DNA of 64,000 nucleotides from assembly GCA_041916675.1 (NCBI GenBank), contig JAYRZB010000003.1, positions 1-64,000 on the forward strand, in the 5' to 3' direction. The translations under genes were made by a program, and so were the position numbers. This document shows positions 17,118-25,575 of the stretch, one piece after another. The notes beneath the pieces were generated by a model. The model was given only the letters and a program-made list of their open reading frames with translations. It searched no databases and was not told the origin of the DNA. The stretch is from JAYRZB01 sp041916675. GTDB lineage: Bacteria; Pseudomonadota; Alphaproteobacteria; Rhizobiales; Devosiaceae. How positions within the stretch are numbered: the first letter of the stretch is position 1; each line of letters begins with the position of its first letter.

Positions 17118-17140
17118 GGGGGCGCGCCCGGCGCGTCCCC
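17118..17140 (+). other. GC hairpin upstream of the sugar kinase
   Basis: GGGG-G-CGCGC (17118-17127), loop CCG, GCGCG-T-CCCC (17131-17140): nine Watson-Crick pairs plus a G-U pair with a 3-nt loop. It sits 15 bp before the kinase ATG with its GAGAGGA site just beyond. With the hairpin at 15852-15883 it brackets the beta-propeller gene, which may give that segment separate mRNA stability. Confidence 0.6.
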
Positions 17141-17155
17141 GGAAACGAGAGGACC

Positions 17156-18079
17156 ATGACGCTCGATATCCTGTGCTTTGGCGAGCCGCTGCTCGAATTC
17201 AACCAGCAGCCGGATGGCCGCTACCTCCCCGGCCATGGCGGGGACACGTCGAACTGCGCCATCGCAGCCGCGCGCCAGGGGGCGCGCGTTGGCTTTTTCA
17301 CCCACCTCGGCAAGGACAGCTTCGGCAATTCCTTCATGGAGCTCTGGCAGCGCGAAGGTGTTTCAGCCGAAACGGTGCGCCAGGTCGATGATGCCCACAC
17401 CGGCATCTATTTCGTCAGCCACGGCGCCAACGGCCACGAGTTCAGCTACATGCGCGCCGGCTCCGCCAGCAGCCGGGTGACCCCTGCGGACCTGCCCCAG
17501 GATGCCATCCGCTCGGCGTCGATCCTTCATGTGTCCGGCATCAGCCAAGCCATCTCGCCCAACGCGGCCGACAGCGTTTTCGCCGCCATCGCCCTCGCCC
17601 GCGACGCCGGCAGGAAGGTGTCCTACGACACCAATCTTCGGTTCAAGCTCTGGCCGCTGGAGCGTGCCCGCGCCATCACCCACGCCGCCATGGCCCAGTG
17701 CCACATCGCCCTGCCCGGGCTCGATGACGCGCGGCAGCTGACCGGGCTGCAGGAACCCGATGCGATCGTCGACTTTTACCTCGAGCTTGGCGCCGAGATC
17801 GTCGCCCTGACACTCGGCGCAGACGGCACGCTGGTGGCTAGCGCGTCGGACCGCGCCACCATCAAGGGGCGCCGGGTCGAAGCCATCGACGCCACGGCGG
17901 CGGGCGATACCTTTGACGGCGCCTTCCTTGCCCGGCTCGCCGCCGGAGACACCCCGTTCGAGGCCGCCCGCTACGCCAATGCCGCCGCCGCACTGTCGAC
18001 CCAGGGCTACGGCGCCGTCGCCCCCATGCCGCACCGGGCAGCGGTCGAGGCGTTTCTGCGCGAGGAGGCGACGTCATGA
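17156..18079 (+). CDS. kdgK: PfkB-family sugar kinase, 2-keto-3-deoxygluconate kinase-like
   Basis: A 307-residue ribokinase/PfkB protein. The N-terminal GHGGDTSNCAIAAARQGA motif, YDTNLRFKLW in the middle (typical of KDG kinases) and the C-terminal signature DATAAGDTFDGAFLA, with the catalytic aspartate in AAGD, are all present. It would phosphorylate KDG to KDPG or a related ulosonate. It follows the propeller gene and overlaps the next SDR by four bases. KDG specificity is inferred from YDTNLR and context. Confidence 0.85.
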   Translation: MTLDILCFGEPLLEFNQQPDGRYLPGHGGDTSNCAIAAARQGARVGFFTHLGKDSFGNSFMELWQREGVSAETVRQVDDAHTGIYFVSHGANGHEFSYMRAGSASSRVTPADLPQDAIRSASILHVSGISQAISPNAADSVFAAIALARDAGRKVSYDTNLRFKLWPLERARAITHAAMAQCHIALPGLDDARQLTGLQEPDAIVDFYLELGAEIVALTLGADGTLVASASDRATIKGRRVEAIDATAAGDTFDGAFLARLAAGDTPFEAARYANAAAALSTQGYGAVAPMPHRAAVEAFLREEATS

Positions 18080-18780
18080 AGCACGCCGTGGTCGTCGGTG
18101 GCACCCGCGGCATCGGCGCGGGCATTGCCGACACGCTTGTTGAAAGGGGCTGGCAGGTCACGGCAACAGGCGTTTCCGCCGCCGAGGTCGAGGCCTATCG
18201 CGAGACCCGGTCGGGTGCAGCGGCCGAGGTGCTCGACGTCCGCGACACCGCCGGCGTCAACGCCTTCTTCGCCCGGCAGAACCGCCTCGACGGCCTCGTC
18301 AACTGTGCCGGCATTCTGGTGCGAGGCGGCGAATACGATATCGAGACCTTCGAGACAGTCATCGACATCAACCTCACCGGCACCATGCGCTGCTGTCTCG
18401 CGGCGCAACCGCTGCTGGCCGCGGGTGGCGGGGCGATCGTCAACACGGCATCGATGCTCAGCTTCTTCGGCGGTCCGCTGGTGCCCGCCTACTCCGCCTC
18501 CAAGGGCGGCGTAGCGCAGCTGACCAAGGCGCTGGCCGGGCGCTGGGCCGAGCAGGGCATCCGCGTCAATGCCGTCGCCCCCGGTTGGATCGAGACCGAG
18601 ATGACTGAGGCCCTGCGTGCCGATCCACAGCGCAACGCGCCGATTCTGGGCCGTACGCCGCTCAACCGCTGGGGCAGGCCAGGAGAAGTAGGCGCGCTCG
18701 CTGCCTGGTTGTTGTCCGAAGACGCCAGCTTCGTCACCGGCGCGGTTTACCCCGTCGATGGCGGCTATCTCGCCATGTAG
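18076..18780 (+). CDS. Short-chain dehydrogenase (gluconate/aldonate dehydrogenase-like)
   Basis: A 234-residue classical SDR with GGTRGIGAGIA (8-18), NCAGIL, the catalytic YSASKGG and the C-terminal TGAVYPVDGGY that closes most SDRs. An ATGA overlap couples it to the kinase. It likely oxidises or reduces a hydroxyl of the sugar acid. The exact position and substrate cannot be told from sequence. Confidence 0.87.
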   Translation: MKHAVVVGGTRGIGAGIADTLVERGWQVTATGVSAAEVEAYRETRSGAAAEVLDVRDTAGVNAFFARQNRLDGLVNCAGILVRGGEYDIETFETVIDINLTGTMRCCLAAQPLLAAGGGAIVNTASMLSFFGGPLVPAYSASKGGVAQLTKALAGRWAEQGIRVNAVAPGWIETEMTEALRADPQRNAPILGRTPLNRWGRPGEVGALAAWLLSEDASFVTGAVYPVDGGYLAM

Positions 18781-18789
18781 GAGCTTCCA

Positions 18790-19317
18790 ATGCCACTTCA
18801 AACCGACGACTTCGACCCCCGAACCCCATACCAGTTGCCATTTCCAAAGGATGCACTGGCCGAGATTGTGGTGCCAGATGGAATTCCGCTCGACGATCGG
18901 CTGTGGGTGCCGCAGGCACCCCATGTCGATTTCCGCCCGCTTTGCCTTAATCGGTCGCACGGCTACTGGATGAACCTGTTGCGCGTGCGCAAGTCCGGAG
19001 TGCTATCGCGCCACCGTCACCCGCAGCCCGTGCACGGTTGGGTGCTCAAGGGTCGCTGGCATTATCTCGAGCATGACTGGATGGCCGAGACCGGCTCCTA
19101 TGTCTTTGAGCCGCCTGGAGAAACCCACACGTTAGTGGTGCCTGAGGGGGTCGATGAGATGATCACCTATTTCCAGGTCAACGGGGTGATGGTCTATGTC
19201 GACCCGTGGGGCAAGACCATCGGCTATGAGGACGTCTTCACAAAGATCGACATGTGCCGTGCGCATTACAAAGCAGTTGGTTTGGGGGAGGATTTCGTAG
19301 ACCGCTACATCAGATAA
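18790..19317 (+). CDS. Cupin protein, 2,4'-dihydroxyacetophenone dioxygenase-like
   Basis: A 175-residue cupin. The metal-binding motif reads SRHRHPQPVHGWVLKGRW (His, His, and later Glu in GETHTL), followed by ETGSYVFEPPGETHTL. Family relatives are annotated as 2,4'-dihydroxyacetophenone dioxygenases, which cleave C-C bonds using iron. In a sugar-acid operon it may instead be an isomerase-like or regulatory cupin. GGAGCTTCC precedes the ATG. It is the last gene before a probable terminator. Confidence 0.8.
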   Translation: MPLQTDDFDPRTPYQLPFPKDALAEIVVPDGIPLDDRLWVPQAPHVDFRPLCLNRSHGYWMNLLRVRKSGVLSRHRHPQPVHGWVLKGRWHYLEHDWMAETGSYVFEPPGETHTLVVPEGVDEMITYFQVNGVMVYVDPWGKTIGYEDVFTKIDMCRAHYKAVGLGEDFVDRYIR

Positions 19318-19350
19318 CATCACATGGGTGAAGGAAGCATCTGGTATCTG

Positions 19351-19388
19351 TCGGCGGTCAATCTGACAGTCGACCGCCGAACCTTTTC
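19351..19388 (+). terminator. Probable terminator of the sugar-acid operon
   Basis: TCGGCGGTC (19351-19359) pairs with GACCGCCGA (19372-19380) across a 12-nt loop and is followed by ACCTTTTCG. The stem is good but the U-run is short. It lies 34 bp past the cupin stop. Confidence 0.5.
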
Positions 19389-19796
19389 GTGTTTGGGTCA
19401 GCTATGTCTGCTTTTCCTGCAAATGAATCAAAAGCTGTCTATCCGCTTCCCACCCCATTGCAGACTAAGCTGGCATCGAAGTGTTCTACCTTCTCCGGAA
19501 ATGATGAAAGCCGTCATGATCAAGAGCGAGGCTCCTACGGCGGCAAGCTGCGCTGCGAGATCATTTGATGCCATTGTCAGCTCTGGCTGCCGCAGCGGTT
19601 CTTGCGGGTTCCCACGCATACCATCGTTGGGCGCGAACAAAAACAAACCGGCGCCCTCGCTCCGCTAGTTCGAGCAGTTTTCCAAATGGCCTATGCAAAC
19701 GGGGGAAGTTGGCAGATCTTATCTCGTGGACTCCTGATCTGCCAGAAGGTTGCTTGCCGGTAATCGCCATGATGGATTGTTCCAACAGGGATCACC
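19389..19796. other. Noncoding stretch between the catabolic operon and the unknown pair
   Basis: No gene that I can support. The only structure is a 9-bp inverted repeat TGGCAGATC / GATCTGCCA (19710-19718 and 19736-19744) about 60 bp before the next gene, a possible operator or hairpin. Confidence 0.4.
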
Positions 19797-20732
19797 ATGG
19801 CCATGGATTATCAGCTCGAACGACAGCTGCGCTTCAGCATCGCGCCCGAGGACAAGAGCCTCTACTCCTGGTCGATTGGAGAGTTCGACGGCAGCGGCAA
19901 GCAGATCGGGCCGGATCAGATCCCCTGGGTGTGGTCGCTCAACTTCACTGCCACTGAGGTAGTCCTCTCGGACAGCATCAACGTCAAGAGCGGCTACCAG
20001 GGCGAAGGCCAGCCGGACAAGCTGGAGGTCGCGGAGCGGCGCATCATTCGCGCCCAACTCCGGCCCGGGGACAGCCGCGACGACGAGGATTGGTTTCGTC
20101 GCACCAAATACCGGATGTTCGGCACGGACCGCGAGGTTACGAATTTCACCCTCGATGTCATCCCCATCACCGATCCAACCGACGCCGAGAGCTGCACGGC
20201 GTGGGGATGCCCGGCCTACGAGGCCGAGATCGATTTCCACAAGGAGCCGCAACCGGACATCGTGTGCTTCTACATGCGGGTAAGGCCGGAGACATTCGAC
20301 CGCTACGCGCAACGGATCGCCGACGGCACAGCCGACGAGCTGGTGCTGCGCCTCGGCGGGGTCGAGGGCTTCTACTCGGAATGGTCGCCTTCGATTTTCA
20401 CGCGGGACGTCAAGGTTCTGGCGCCGATCAGCGAGCACGTCGTAGCCATGCCTGACGGCATTCGCGCCGAACCGCCGCGGTTAGGCCGCATCTATGAAGG
20501 TGAGATCTACATCAACGCGAAGCGTGTGCAGGCCAGGAAGCTGCCGTCCGCCAACGACGAAGAGGCGGCCGACGAGCCCACGACAGCGCCGCTGGTGCGC
20601 CCGGAGGCAGCCATGTCGCGGATCGCAGACGACATGGATCCGCACGCCGTGAAGCTGCTCGGGTCGATCAAACAAGCGGTCTGGGTGATCGCCGCGGCTG
20701 CCATCATCACGATGATCGCGGCTGTGTTCTGA
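19797..20732 (+). CDS. Unknown protein with C-terminal membrane anchor
   Basis: A 311-residue protein that I do not recognise. Residues 1-230 look like a beta-rich soluble domain (many acidic and aromatic residues, two cysteines in CTAWGC near 128-133, another in DIVCFYMRV). Residues about 230-285 form a charged linker, and the last 25 residues (VWVIAAAAIITMIAAVF) are a single hydrophobic segment ending at the C-terminus. It therefore resembles a tail-anchored cytoplasmic protein. Its stop overlaps the start of the next gene (TGATG), so the two are translationally coupled. The nearby TIR gene raises a defence-related role as a guess. Confidence 0.65.
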   Translation: MAMDYQLERQLRFSIAPEDKSLYSWSIGEFDGSGKQIGPDQIPWVWSLNFTATEVVLSDSINVKSGYQGEGQPDKLEVAERRIIRAQLRPGDSRDDEDWFRRTKYRMFGTDREVTNFTLDVIPITDPTDAESCTAWGCPAYEAEIDFHKEPQPDIVCFYMRVRPETFDRYAQRIADGTADELVLRLGGVEGFYSEWSPSIFTRDVKVLAPISEHVVAMPDGIRAEPPRLGRIYEGEIYINAKRVQARKLPSANDEEAADEPTTAPLVRPEAAMSRIADDMDPHAVKLLGSIKQAVWVIAAAAIITMIAAVF

Positions 20733-21217
20733 TGGTGCCCTTGAAGATCACTGGACGGTTCCCTGGACCCAAGCAGCGGCAGGCCTATGAAAAGGCGCTC
20801 GGCGAGTTTCTCGTCGCCTTCAACCGTATGGAGAACGTCCTTCGCGAGTTGGTTGAGCTCTCGCTAGACGCCCTTGGTAGACCGGAGTTCTGGAAGCACC
20901 TCAAGGGTGCCGGCTTGCCCGAGCAAGCGAGGTACATGGTCCTGCTGTCCATGGCCAATCCCAAGTTGCCGGACATTCCATTCGAGGCGGTGCTTGAGCT
21001 GAACAGCAACAGGAACGCCTTGGCACATGGGCACTATTATGAACGGTTCGACCGCGATGGGTACACGATCGTGGGAAAGGACAAGGAACGCCCATTCCCA
21101 ATCGAGGACATCAACAAGCTAGCAGAGCATGCAAATGAGATCGCTGGAGAGTTCGAGCGAGATCTGCTGCGGATGTATCGCATGATGGACGAAGATGAAC
21201 TTGGGCTGTCGACGTAG
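20732..21217 (+). CDS. Small helical protein with HEPN-like RX4H motif
   Basis: A 161-residue, helix-rich protein. SNRNALAHGHYY contains R94-N-A-L-A-H99, the R-X4-H pattern (with N after R) typical of HEPN RNase active sites, flanked by long helices. It is coupled to the upstream membrane-anchored protein by a one-base stop/start overlap. HEPN proteins often act as toxins or RNases in defence. Activity here is inferred from the motif only, since the rest of the sequence is not familiar. Confidence 0.65.
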   Translation: MVPLKITGRFPGPKQRQAYEKALGEFLVAFNRMENVLRELVELSLDALGRPEFWKHLKGAGLPEQARYMVLLSMANPKLPDIPFEAVLELNSNRNALAHGHYYERFDRDGYTIVGKDKERPFPIEDINKLAEHANEIAGEFERDLLRMYRMMDEDELGLST

Positions 21218-21349
21218 CGGTGCAGCACATCGGAGGTGATAGGGATGACGACATTCGCGTAGCCGACGATCCAAGCCGACGACGAACTGGCGACCGGCCG
21301 CTTCCTCGAGCGCTTGGTCGACCCGGCGCAAGTTCTGCTGGGATAGGGC

Positions 21350-22309
21350 TCAGTATCGCTCCGCCTGCAGTCGCCCAATGAACATGGACCAGTAGATTTC
21401 GGCAGCTCCCTCGAGTGTGAGGTGCTCCTCGCGTTGGCCTCCGAACGAGCGCATGCCCATGCTGCGGAGGAACATCGACTGCTCGTCGGCATCTACCCGC
21501 AGGTTCTCGTTGTAGCCGTTGGATGCGGTAGTCTCGCCATCGACATAGCTGATCCCGTTGCTCGAAAAGCCACCGCCCATGAAAATCGTGCACCGGGTCA
21601 CTGCCTTACCGGCCCGGTAAACCGCTGCGGTGAAGCGGTTGGCATCTATCCGCCGGAAATCGCCGTCGATTCCATCGTTTCGCTGGCTTAGCTCTACCAA
21701 GGAATTCTCGAAATACTTGGCCATGAACTCGAAGGCTTCCACCCTGAAACGATCCTTGTCCTGATCCGTGAAGCTTTTGGCCAGGCGTAGATTGCTGGAC
21801 CTCGGACCCGCCGCAACCGCGGTCGTGGACGAAACCGATCTTGTGGGCTCCGAGCGGGATCGGACCGGGTCGGCGAATCGCTCCGCCGCTTTCCTGATGT
21901 CCTTAACCACGTCGAGCATGGCCACATCCCGGTCTGGCCATTGCGTCACCGGCTTGCCGTCCGAAGGTGTGGCCCGCAGTTTGCCGAAGGGAGCATGGTG
22001 CCATTCGCAGGGGCGAAGGATGACGGGAATAACAACGGCTTCACCTCTGGCCTGCCGATCCAAGGCGACAGTCATCTCCTTGTCGTAGCAGTAGTCCGAT
22101 GCCAGGAAGTCTGGGCTTACCAGCAGGAGCACTATCTCGGCACTTTCGAGTTCCGTACTGATCGAACCGTCGAGTTCCTCCCCCGCAACGATGCGTCGGT
22201 CGTGCCATGTCTCGATCACGCCCTGGCGCTTCAGCATGGCCAACTGGGTCTCCAGTTGATCGCGGAGCATTTCGTCACGATAGGAGTAGGAAAAGAACAC
22301 TGTGGTCAT
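21350..22309 (-). CDS. TIR-domain protein
   Basis: A 319-residue protein. Residues 1-140 form a bacterial TIR domain: VFFSYSYRDEMLRDQL opens the fold, ETWHDRRIVAGEEL and EIVLLLVSPDFLASDYCYDKEM follow, and PVILRPCEWHHAPF closes it. The glutamate of CYDKEM sits where the NAD-cleaving TIR enzymes have their catalytic Glu. Residues about 180-319 form a second unfamiliar domain (MGGGFSSNGISYVDGE), perhaps the sensor. TIR effectors deplete NAD in several anti-phage systems. The facing HEPN-like/anchored pair lies 133 bp away on the other strand. A defence role is inferred. Confidence 0.8.
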   Translation of the reverse strand: MTTVFFSYSYRDEMLRDQLETQLAMLKRQGVIETWHDRRIVAGEELDGSISTELESAEIVLLLVSPDFLASDYCYDKEMTVALDRQARGEAVVIPVILRPCEWHHAPFGKLRATPSDGKPVTQWPDRDVAMLDVVKDIRKAAERFADPVRSRSEPTRSVSSTTAVAAGPRSSNLRLAKSFTDQDKDRFRVEAFEFMAKYFENSLVELSQRNDGIDGDFRRIDANRFTAAVYRAGKAVTRCTIFMGGGFSSNGISYVDGETTASNGYNENLRVDADEQSMFLRSMGMRSFGGQREEHLTLEGAAEIYWSMFIGRLQAERY

Positions 22310-22342
22310 GGCTGCTTCTGGACACGCGTTGAAGGAAGCGGA

Positions 22343-22774
22343 TCAGGCGTCGTGCTGGTGGTGCTTGCACTTACCGTGGTCGGCGAGGATCTCGATGACC
22401 TGGCAGCTCTCGACCCGACCGTGCGAGCAGCCTTCCACCATCCGCTCCAGCTCGGCCTCGAGTGCCTTGAGGCTGGCGATCTTATCCTTCACTTCGACCA
22501 GACGAGCCCTGGCGATGGTGTCGGCGTCGGCACATGACTGATCTGGACGATCCTGCAGGTCGAGGAGTGTTCTGATCTGGTCGATCTCGAAGCCAAGCTC
22601 ACGGGAATGCCGGATGAAGGTCAGGCGCTCGGCGTCCTTGCGGTCATAGGTCCGGCGGTTTCCTTCGGTGCGCGGCGGAGCCGGCAGCAACCCGATCTGC
22701 TCGTAGTACCGGATGGTGGGGATCTTGACCCCCGTTGCTTCCGAAACTTTCCCAATCGCGATGCCGTGACTCAT
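22343..22774 (-). CDS. cadR: MerR-family heavy-metal regulator, CadR/PbrR-like
   Basis: A 143-residue MerR protein. The N-terminal winged helix is clear (IGKVSEATGVKIPTIRYYEQIGLL), followed by the long dimerisation helix. Cysteines at 81, 116 and 124 match the metal triad of the Cd/Pb sensors CadR and PbrR, and the C-terminus is Cys/His-rich (CKHHQHDA) as in CadR. It is divergent from the P-type ATPase, and a MerR-type dyad lies in the 67-bp gap. It would activate the ATPase on sensing Cd, Pb or Zn. Confidence 0.88.
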   Translation of the reverse strand: MSHGIAIGKVSEATGVKIPTIRYYEQIGLLPAPPRTEGNRRTYDRKDAERLTFIRHSRELGFEIDQIRTLLDLQDRPDQSCADADTIARARLVEVKDKIASLKALEAELERMVEGCSHGRVESCQVIEILADHGKCKHHQHDA

Positions 22775-22780
22775 TTCCGC

Positions 22781-22811
22781 TTGCTCCTATAGTGACTGGA
22801 GGATGTACGGC
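22781..22811 (+). promoter_or_regulatory. CadR/PbrR-type operator-promoter of the P-type ATPase
   Basis: TTGCTC (-35, 22781-22786) is directly followed by the dyad CTATAGTGACTGGAG (22787-22801). A 19-bp spacer leads to TACGGC (-10, 22806-22811). The arrangement matches the pbrA/cadA promoters bound by MerR-family Cd/Pb sensors. Confidence 0.78.
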
Positions 22812-22841
22812 AATGATGGAGAATTCAAGGAGTCGCTGCCC

Positions 22842-25055
22842 ATGGACGCAAGGATCGAAACCACCCGCTTCAAGGTGGAAGGTATGGATTGCGCCAGCTG
22901 TGCTTCAAAGGTGGACACCGCGGCACGTCGCATCCAAGGAGTCGAGGACGTATCCGTTTCGGTCGTGTCGGGCACCATGTCGGTGAAGCACTCGGACGCC
23001 GCCGATCTCGCCGATCTTGCCCGACGTGTCTCGAACCTGGGCTACCCCACCCGCCGGGTGCAGAGCGCATCCCCCGCCCGACCCGTGGACCAGCATGGCG
23101 TCGGCCATGGTGAGCATGGTGACCAGGCAGGTGGCGGTCATCGTCATCTGCATGGTGACGATGATGCCGATGAGGGCGTACCGTGGTGGCGCACCCGAAA
23201 GGCGATCTTGACGGCGTCCTGCGGAATCGCGCTGCTGCTGGCCTACCTCGTGGGCCGGGTCGTCTCGGATGTCGGGCACTGGGCTTTCTTGGTCGCGCTG
23301 CTGGTGGGCCTGATCCCGATAGGTCGCCGCGCCGTGGCCGGAGCCATAGCCGGCAGCCCGTTCTCCATCGAAACGCTAATGTCGATCGCCGCCGTAGGCG
23401 CCGTGGTCATCGGCGCCACGGAAGAAGCGGCTACGGTCGTCCTGCTCTTCCTCGTCGGGGAAATGCTGGAAGGCTTCGCCGCTGGCCGGGCCCGTGCCAG
23501 CATCAAGGGTCTGGCCGATCTGGTGCCCAAGACGGCACTGCTGGTCGATGGCGACGAGGTGCGTGAAGTCCAGGCATCCAGTCTTGCCATGAAGCAGGTG
23601 GTGCTGGTGCGCCCTGGCGACCGCATCCCGGCGGATGGAGAGATCGTCGAGGGCAGCGGTGCCATCGACGAGGCACCGGTCACCGGTGAAAGCGTTCCCA
23701 AGAGCAAGGGCGTCGGCGACACTGTTTTCGCCGGCACCATCAACACCGACACCGCCATCAGGGTGCGCGTCACCGCCGCCGCTGCCGATAACACCATTTC
23801 CAGGGTCATCGCCCTGGTGGAGGAGGCACAGGAAGCGAAGGCGCCGACCGAGCGCTTCATCGATCGGTTCTCCAAGATCTACACGCCCGGCGTTCTGCTG
23901 GTCGGCGCCTTGGTCGCCACCGTGCCGCCGCTGCTGATGGGCGCATCCTGGAGCGAGTGGGTCTACAAGGGCCTCGCCATCCTTCTGATCGGCTGCCCCT
24001 GCGCACTGGTGATCTCCACCCCTGCCGCCATCGCTGCGGCCCTGTCTGCCGGTGCCCGTCGCGGGTTGCTGCTCAAGGGCGGGGCGGTACTCGAACAGCT
24101 CCGCACCATCACCATGGTCGCCATGGACAAGACCGGTACGCTGACCGAAGGGAAGCCGAAGGTCACCGATATCGTCGCCGTCGGCCGCAGCGAAACCCAG
24201 GTGCTCTCGATGGCTGCGGCGCTCGAGACCGGATCGAGCCATCCGCTCGCCCTTGCCATTCTCGCCAGGGCCAAGGCGGACAAGGCACCAGTGCCTCCCG
24301 GCTTCGCTCTTGCCGCGGTTCCCGGTAAAGGCGTCACCGGCAGCATCGGCACCGACAAGGCATTCCTCGGCTCGATCGAGGCAGCCGCCGAGCGCACCAC
24401 GATCCCCGATGAGCAGCGGGCACGCATCGTCGCCTTCAACGACGAGGGCAAAACCGTCTCGGTGCTGCTTGCCAACGGCACGCTCGCCGGCATCTTCGCC
24501 ATCCGCGACGAGCCCCGGGCCGATGCCAGTGCCGGTCTGCAGGCGTTGCGCGACGCGGGCGTCGGAGCGGTAATGCTTACCGGCGACAACCAGCGCACCG
24601 CCAGCGCCATCGGCGCCTCGCTGGGCATGGATGTTCGGGCCGGCCTGCTTCCCGAGGACAAGCAGCGGATCGTTCGAGAGCTTCAATCGCAAGGCAAGGT
24701 TGTGGCCAAGGTGGGCGACGGCATCAACGACGCACCGGCACTGGCTGCCGCCGATGTCGGCATCGCCATGGGCGGCGGCACCGACGTGGCGCTCGAGACT
24801 GCCGATGCTGCAGTGCTGCATGGCCGCGTCACCGACATCGCCGACATGATCAACTTGTCGAAGGCCACGATGGCGAACATCGGGCAAAACATCACCCTGG
24901 CCCTCGGGCTTAAGGCAGTGTTCCTCGTGACGACTGTTATCGGCGTGACCGGCCTGTGGCCTGCCATCCTTGCGGACACGGGTGCAACCGTGCTGGTGAC
25001 TGCGAACGCCATGCGCCTTCTGGCCTGGCGGGGCAGCCGGTCGCATTCCCGGTGA
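22842..25055 (+). CDS. cadA: Heavy-metal P1B-type ATPase (Cd/Zn/Pb exporter)
   Basis: A 737-residue transporter. Domain order: a heavy-metal-binding domain with GMDCASC (Cys17, Cys20), a His-rich linker (about residues 80-110), membrane segments, the actuator TGES loop, the membrane CPC motif (385-387), the phosphorylation site DKTGT (Asp429), an HP-type SSHPLA loop and GDGINDAPAL. CPC with the CadR-type regulator points to divalent Cd/Zn/Pb export rather than copper. ATG 22842 is preferred over 22803 because AAGGAG (22827-22832) fits it and the predicted transcript begins after 22803. Confidence 0.93.
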   Translation: MDARIETTRFKVEGMDCASCASKVDTAARRIQGVEDVSVSVVSGTMSVKHSDAADLADLARRVSNLGYPTRRVQSASPARPVDQHGVGHGEHGDQAGGGHRHLHGDDDADEGVPWWRTRKAILTASCGIALLLAYLVGRVVSDVGHWAFLVALLVGLIPIGRRAVAGAIAGSPFSIETLMSIAAVGAVVIGATEEAATVVLLFLVGEMLEGFAAGRARASIKGLADLVPKTALLVDGDEVREVQASSLAMKQVVLVRPGDRIPADGEIVEGSGAIDEAPVTGESVPKSKGVGDTVFAGTINTDTAIRVRVTAAAADNTISRVIALVEEAQEAKAPTERFIDRFSKIYTPGVLLVGALVATVPPLLMGASWSEWVYKGLAILLIGCPCALVISTPAAIAAALSAGARRGLLLKGGAVLEQLRTITMVAMDKTGTLTEGKPKVTDIVAVGRSETQVLSMAAALETGSSHPLALAILARAKADKAPVPPGFALAAVPGKGVTGSIGTDKAFLGSIEAAAERTTIPDEQRARIVAFNDEGKTVSVLLANGTLAGIFAIRDEPRADASAGLQALRDAGVGAVMLTGDNQRTASAIGASLGMDVRAGLLPEDKQRIVRELQSQGKVVAKVGDGINDAPALAAADVGIAMGGGTDVALETADAAVLHGRVTDIADMINLSKATMANIGQNITLALGLKAVFLVTTVIGVTGLWPAILADTGATVLVTANAMRLLAWRGSRSHSR

Positions 25056-25098
25056 CCTGAAGAAGCAGTATTGCTCCTAAAACGCAGATTGGATCACC

Positions 25099-25575
25099 AT
25101 GAAACTGTTCATTGCCATCGCCTTGGTCGGCATTCTCGCGACCGGGAATGGGTTCGCTCATGACTTCACCTCGGGCAGCATCTATCTCGATCATCCGATG
25201 ATCGAGGAGGCCCCGCCGAACGCGCCGGTACTTGGTGGCTATCTGTCCATCCAGAACATGGGCGATACCGATGACCGTCTCATCGCCATCGAGAGCAGCG
25301 CTGCCGAGAAGGTGGAGATGCACCTGTCAACCGTGACTGATGGCATCGCGCGCATGCAGCCCATGACGGAGGGCCTCGTCATTCCCGCCGGTGAGACCGT
25401 TTGGTTGGACAACGGCATGCATGCCATGTTCGTTAAACCTGCCGAGCGGTACCGCGCCGGCGACGAGGTTCCGGCCACCCTGGTGTTCGAGAAGGCGGGC
25501 CGCATCGACGTGACGTTCAAGGTCGAAGGGCGCACCGCTGGAGCCGGCGCGTCCCATGAGGGTCACGGGCAATGA
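25099..25575 (+). CDS. Periplasmic copper chaperone PCu(A)C
   Basis: A 158-residue secreted protein with a signal peptide ending near residue 20. The copper-binding pattern H-X10-M-X21-H-X-M is met exactly: the His of EMHLS, the Met of ARMQPM and the closing HAM. A His-containing tail (SHEGHGQ) adds further copper ligands. PCu(A)C delivers Cu(I) to cytochrome oxidase, usually with SCO, which is the next gene with an ATGA overlap. It lies 43 bp after the P-type ATPase and may be co-transcribed with it. Confidence 0.92.
   Translation: MKLFIAIALVGILATGNGFAHDFTSGSIYLDHPMIEEAPPNAPVLGGYLSIQNMGDTDDRLIAIESSAAEKVEMHLSTVTDGIARMQPMTEGLVIPAGETVWLDNGMHAMFVKPAERYRAGDEVPATLVFEKAGRIDVTFKVEGRTAGAGASHEGHGQ

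Noticed and set aside
19324..19668. Plus-strand frame after the cupin gene
   Set aside because: It covers the probable terminator and has no recognisable protein features.
23376..25046. 556-codon minus-strand frame opposite the P-type ATPase
   Set aside because: Shadow of a well-supported transporter gene; composition is not protein-like.
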